Shown here: positions 14,438 through 16,471 of the stretch, in pieces
How positions within the stretch are numbered: position 1 is the stretch's first letter
How the letters are laid out: each line of letters begins with the position of its first letter
Source of the DNA: Galactobacter sp.
Lineage (GTDB): Bacteria > Actinomycetota > Actinomycetes > Actinomycetales > Micrococcaceae
Length of the DNA: 16,471 nt
NCBI RefSeq assembly: GCF_022712295.1
Contig: NZ_JALAGT010000123.1
Coordinates: forward strand, 1 to 16,471
Direction: 5' to 3'
Made by a program: the position numbers and the translations under genes
Notes under the pieces: generated by a model
Told to the model about the DNA's origin: nothing
Database searches by the model: none
The model's input: only the letters and a program-made list of their open reading frames with translations

Positions 14438-15468
14438 GGCAGCAGCGCGACCTTGATCTCACGGCGCTCGTCCATATCCGCATACGCCGCCGGGGCCTCG
14501 TCCAGCGGGCGGGTCCGGGTGAACACACGCCCCGGGTTCACCTTGCCCTCCAGGATCAGGGTGATGAGTTCGGGAAGGTAGCGCCGCACGGGTGCAGCGC
14601 CGCCTGCCACCTGCACACCGGTGCGGAAGAGCAGCTCGCCGGGGATGTTGACGTCATGGGAGACACCAACGAAGCCCACCTTTCCGCCAGGACGTGCCGA
14701 GTGGATGGCCTGCAGCATGGCCTCCTGCGTCCCCACAGCCTCGATCACGCCGTGCGCACCATAGCCGTCGGTCAGCTCCTTCACGGCGGCGGCGCCCTCG
14801 TCCCCGCGCAGCTCCACGATGTCGGTGGCGCCGAACTCGCGCGCCAGAGCCTGGCGGTCCGGGTGGCGGGAGAACACGATGACCCGTTCTGCACCCATGG
14901 CGCGGGCGGAGAGGACCCCGAGGAGTCCCACCGCGCCGTCGCCCACCACCGCGATGGTCTTGCCCGGCCCGGCGCCGGCAGAATCTGCCGCGAACCAGCC
15001 GGTGCCGAAGACGTCAGAGGCGGCCAGCAGCGAGAGCAGCACGGCGGGATCGGCGGGCTTCCCACCGGGCACCACCACCAGCGTGCCGGCCGCGTCCGGC
15101 ACCCGCACGTACTCGGCCTGGGCCTTGCCCACCCCGTGGCCGTTGGGGCACACCGACTGGAAGCCGGCCTGGCACACCTCGCAGGTGTTCTCCGAGGTGC
15201 AGAAGGAACCCACCACGAAGTCCCCCACCTCGAGCGCCGGGTTCAGTGCGACAGCCTCGGGCCCCAGCTCGGTGATGGTGCCGACGTACTCGTGCCCCAT
15301 GCGACGAGGACGGGGAATGTCGTTGATCCCGCGGTAGGTCCACAGGTCGGAGCCGCACACGCAGGCGGCCTCCACCTTCAGGATGGCGTCTGTGGGCTCT
15401 TCGATGCCGGGGTGTTCCACGTCCTCCACACGGACGTCGCGTGGGGCATGAATGGTGGTGGCGCGCAT
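14434..15468 (-). CDS. Zinc-dependent alcohol dehydrogenase, formaldehyde-dehydrogenase-like (MDR superfamily)
   Basis: NAD(P)-dependent medium-chain dehydrogenase of 344 aa that would oxidise an alcohol or reduce an aldehyde in the cytoplasm. Catalytic zinc residues C38 (CVCGSDLW), H59 and E60 (MGHEYVG) are in place. A structural-zinc-like set C90, C96, C99, C107 is present, with wider first spacing than the classical CxxCxxC. The Rossmann fold has GDGAVG (176-181), and VIVFSRHPDRQALAREFGATDIVE forms the second strand and after. It ends MDERREIKVALLP, as in the FDH_like_ADH3 group. I chose ATG at 15468: GGAGG lies five bases upstream, while the open frame to 15501 lacks a ribosome site and adds non-conserved residues. 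It diverges from an esterase; an ester-to-alcohol route is possible but unproven. Confidence 0.93.
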   Translation of the reverse strand: MRATTIHAPRDVRVEDVEHPGIEEPTDAILKVEAACVCGSDLWTYRGINDIPRPRRMGHEYVGTITELGPEAVALNPALEVGDFVVGSFCTSENTCEVCQAGFQSVCPNGHGVGKAQAEYVRVPDAAGTLVVVPGGKPADPAVLLSLLAASDVFGTGWFAADSAGAGPGKTIAVVGDGAVGLLGVLSARAMGAERVIVFSRHPDRQALAREFGATDIVELRGDEGAAAVKELTDGYGAHGVIEAVGTQEAMLQAIHSARPGGKVGFVGVSHDVNIPGELLFRTGVQVAGGAAPVRRYLPELITLILEGKVNPGRVFTRTRPLDEAPAAYADMDERREIKVALLP

Positions 15469-15555
15469 GGGTACCTCCAAGAAAACTGGATTGAGATCCA
15501 TCAGGGATCAAGAACGCAGGGCCTCGTTGCCCATCGCGTCCACACTACGGCCCGG

Positions 15556-15574
15556 GCCTCCATCGAGCCTCCAT
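15556..15574. repeat. Two direct repeats GCCTCCAT with 11-base period
   Basis: GCCTCCAT occurs at 15556-15563 and 15567-15574, one helical turn apart, in the 187-base gap between the divergent dehydrogenase and esterase genes. Such phasing is typical of activator sites, but two 8-base copies can occur by chance. No clear promoter was found in this gap. Confidence 0.25.
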
Positions 15575-15655
15575 GAATCCCACATTCGACTCACCCGAAC
15601 ATGGCTTCGCCCCTCCCTTGTGGCACCGACCACACCGAACCGCCAAGATGAACCC

Positions 15656-16471
15656 ATGACGTATGCGGTCTCCCGGCACGATGCAGTGCCCTACTCCACC
15701 CCCGCCCACCGCGAGGAACCCCTACTGCTGGACCTCGTGGTCCCGGCAACCGGGGCTCCGGCTCCCGTGGTGATCTGGCTCCACGGCGGTGGCTGGTGGA
15801 CCGGCGACCGCACGCTCGCCCCGAACCTGGAGGACTTCGCCGCCGAGACCGGTCTGGCCTTCGCCTCCCTGGACTACCGTCTTTCCGGCGAGGAGATCTT
15901 CCCCGCCGCATGGCTGGACCTCCGCGCCGCCATCCGTTGGCTGGCGGCCAACGCCGCCGAATATGGGCTCGACGGCGGGCGCATCGCCACGTGGGGTTCG
16001 TCGGCCGGCGGCCACCTGGCCGTCCTGTCGGGCGTCACCGGGCACCTGCCCCTGGTCCCCGGGGAGGGGCCCGACGTCGTCGGGCAGCCCCTGCCTCGCC
16101 TCGCCGCCGCGGCGGCCGGCTACCCGCCCGTTGACCTCACGACCGTGGTGGAGAACACCCCCGCCGAGCGTCGGGCAGGTTCCCCGGAGGCTCGGTTCCT
16201 CGGTGGCCTACCGGAGGAGCGTCCAGAGGCAGCCGCCGCGGCCTCGCCCCTGACCTACATTGCGGAAGCCACGGCCACCGCACCGCCGTTCCACCTGGCC
16301 CACGGCGAGCAGGATTCCCTGGTCCCCGTTGACCAGTCCGTCCGCCTCGCCGAGGCCCTGACCAACGCCGGGATCCCAGTGGAGTTGGCGGTCCTTCCCG
16401 GCTACAACCACGGCTTCCTCAACCCTCCGGGGCGCCCCGACGTCCCCACCCCGGCGGCGCTGGAGGAGGGC
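15656..16471 (+). CDS. Alpha/beta-hydrolase esterase (BD-FAE/HSL-like), partial at right edge
   Basis: Serine hydrolase of which 272 residues are visible; the C-terminus is outside the window. The oxyanion-hole motif HGGGW is at 43-47, the nucleophile elbow GSSAGG has S116, the acid is D220 in HGEQDSLVP, and the catalytic His is H252 in GYNHGF. DYRLSGEEIFPAAWLDLRAAIRWLAANAAEYGLD (73-106) is typical of BD-FAE and related carboxylesterases. No signal peptide is seen, so it should act in the cytoplasm. ATG at 15656 is the first usable start; an ATG eight bases earlier meets a stop after three codons. The Shine-Dalgarno (AAGATG) is weak. About 20-30 residues are probably missing. The substrate is unknown. 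Confidence 0.92.
   Translation, partial: MTYAVSRHDAVPYSTPAHREEPLLLDLVVPATGAPAPVVIWLHGGGWWTGDRTLAPNLEDFAAETGLAFASLDYRLSGEEIFPAAWLDLRAAIRWLAANAAEYGLDGGRIATWGSSAGGHLAVLSGVTGHLPLVPGEGPDVVGQPLPRLAAAAAGYPPVDLTTVVENTPAERRAGSPEARFLGGLPEERPEAAAAASPLTYIAEATATAPPFHLAHGEQDSLVPVDQSVRLAEALTNAGIPVELAVLPGYNHGFLNPPGRPDVPTPAALEEG

Overview
The window is GC-rich (roughly two thirds G+C by eye), with strong Shine-Dalgarno sites, GTG/TTG start candidates, many 4-base start/stop overlaps and proteins of actinobacterial type. These include a family 1 encapsulin with a DyP cargo, an actinobacterial-type lactate permease-like protein and an FDH-like zinc alcohol dehydrogenase. I read it as chromosomal DNA of a Micrococcales-like actinobacterium (Micrococcaceae or a relative). 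The genus is not determined. There are no tRNA or rRNA genes, CRISPR arrays, transposases or phage genes.

Region 1 (1-7292) is a regulated uptake and hydrolysis module. A leftward operon starts near 6432 and runs: metal-dependent amidohydrolase (Amidohydro_3/YtcJ type), lipoprotein substrate-binding protein, DppB-type permease, DppC-type permease, and a double ATPase that leaves the window at base 1. Three of the four junctions are ATGA overlaps and the fourth is a 16-base gap, so the genes look translationally coupled. A TetR-family regulator diverges from the operon. Between them is a 27-base near-perfect palindrome that overlaps the -35 box of a good sigma70-type promoter reading into the amidohydrolase. 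The simplest reading is an inducible system that imports an oligopeptide-like or N-acylated compound and hydrolyses it in the cytoplasm.

Region 2 (7300-9554, leftward) is an encapsulin nanocompartment operon. A DyP-type heme peroxidase with a C-terminal encapsulin-targeting peptide is followed by the encapsulin shell protein and then by a small two-helix membrane protein of unknown role.

Region 3 (9686-14100) holds three transporters: a lactate-permease-like protein (+), an APC-family amino acid permease (+) and an MFS permease (-). The last two converge with 5 bases between their stop codons.

Region 4 (14101-14433) is a non-coding stretch. It contains a striking 29-bp-arm hairpin and two smaller inverted repeats.

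Region 5 (14434-16471) has a zinc-dependent alcohol/formaldehyde dehydrogenase-like gene (-). Diverging from it is an alpha/beta-hydrolase esterase (+) that runs off the right edge.

The most interesting items are the operator/promoter architecture of the amidohydrolase-ABC operon, the encapsulated peroxidase with its extra membrane protein, and the long hairpin upstream of the MFS gene.
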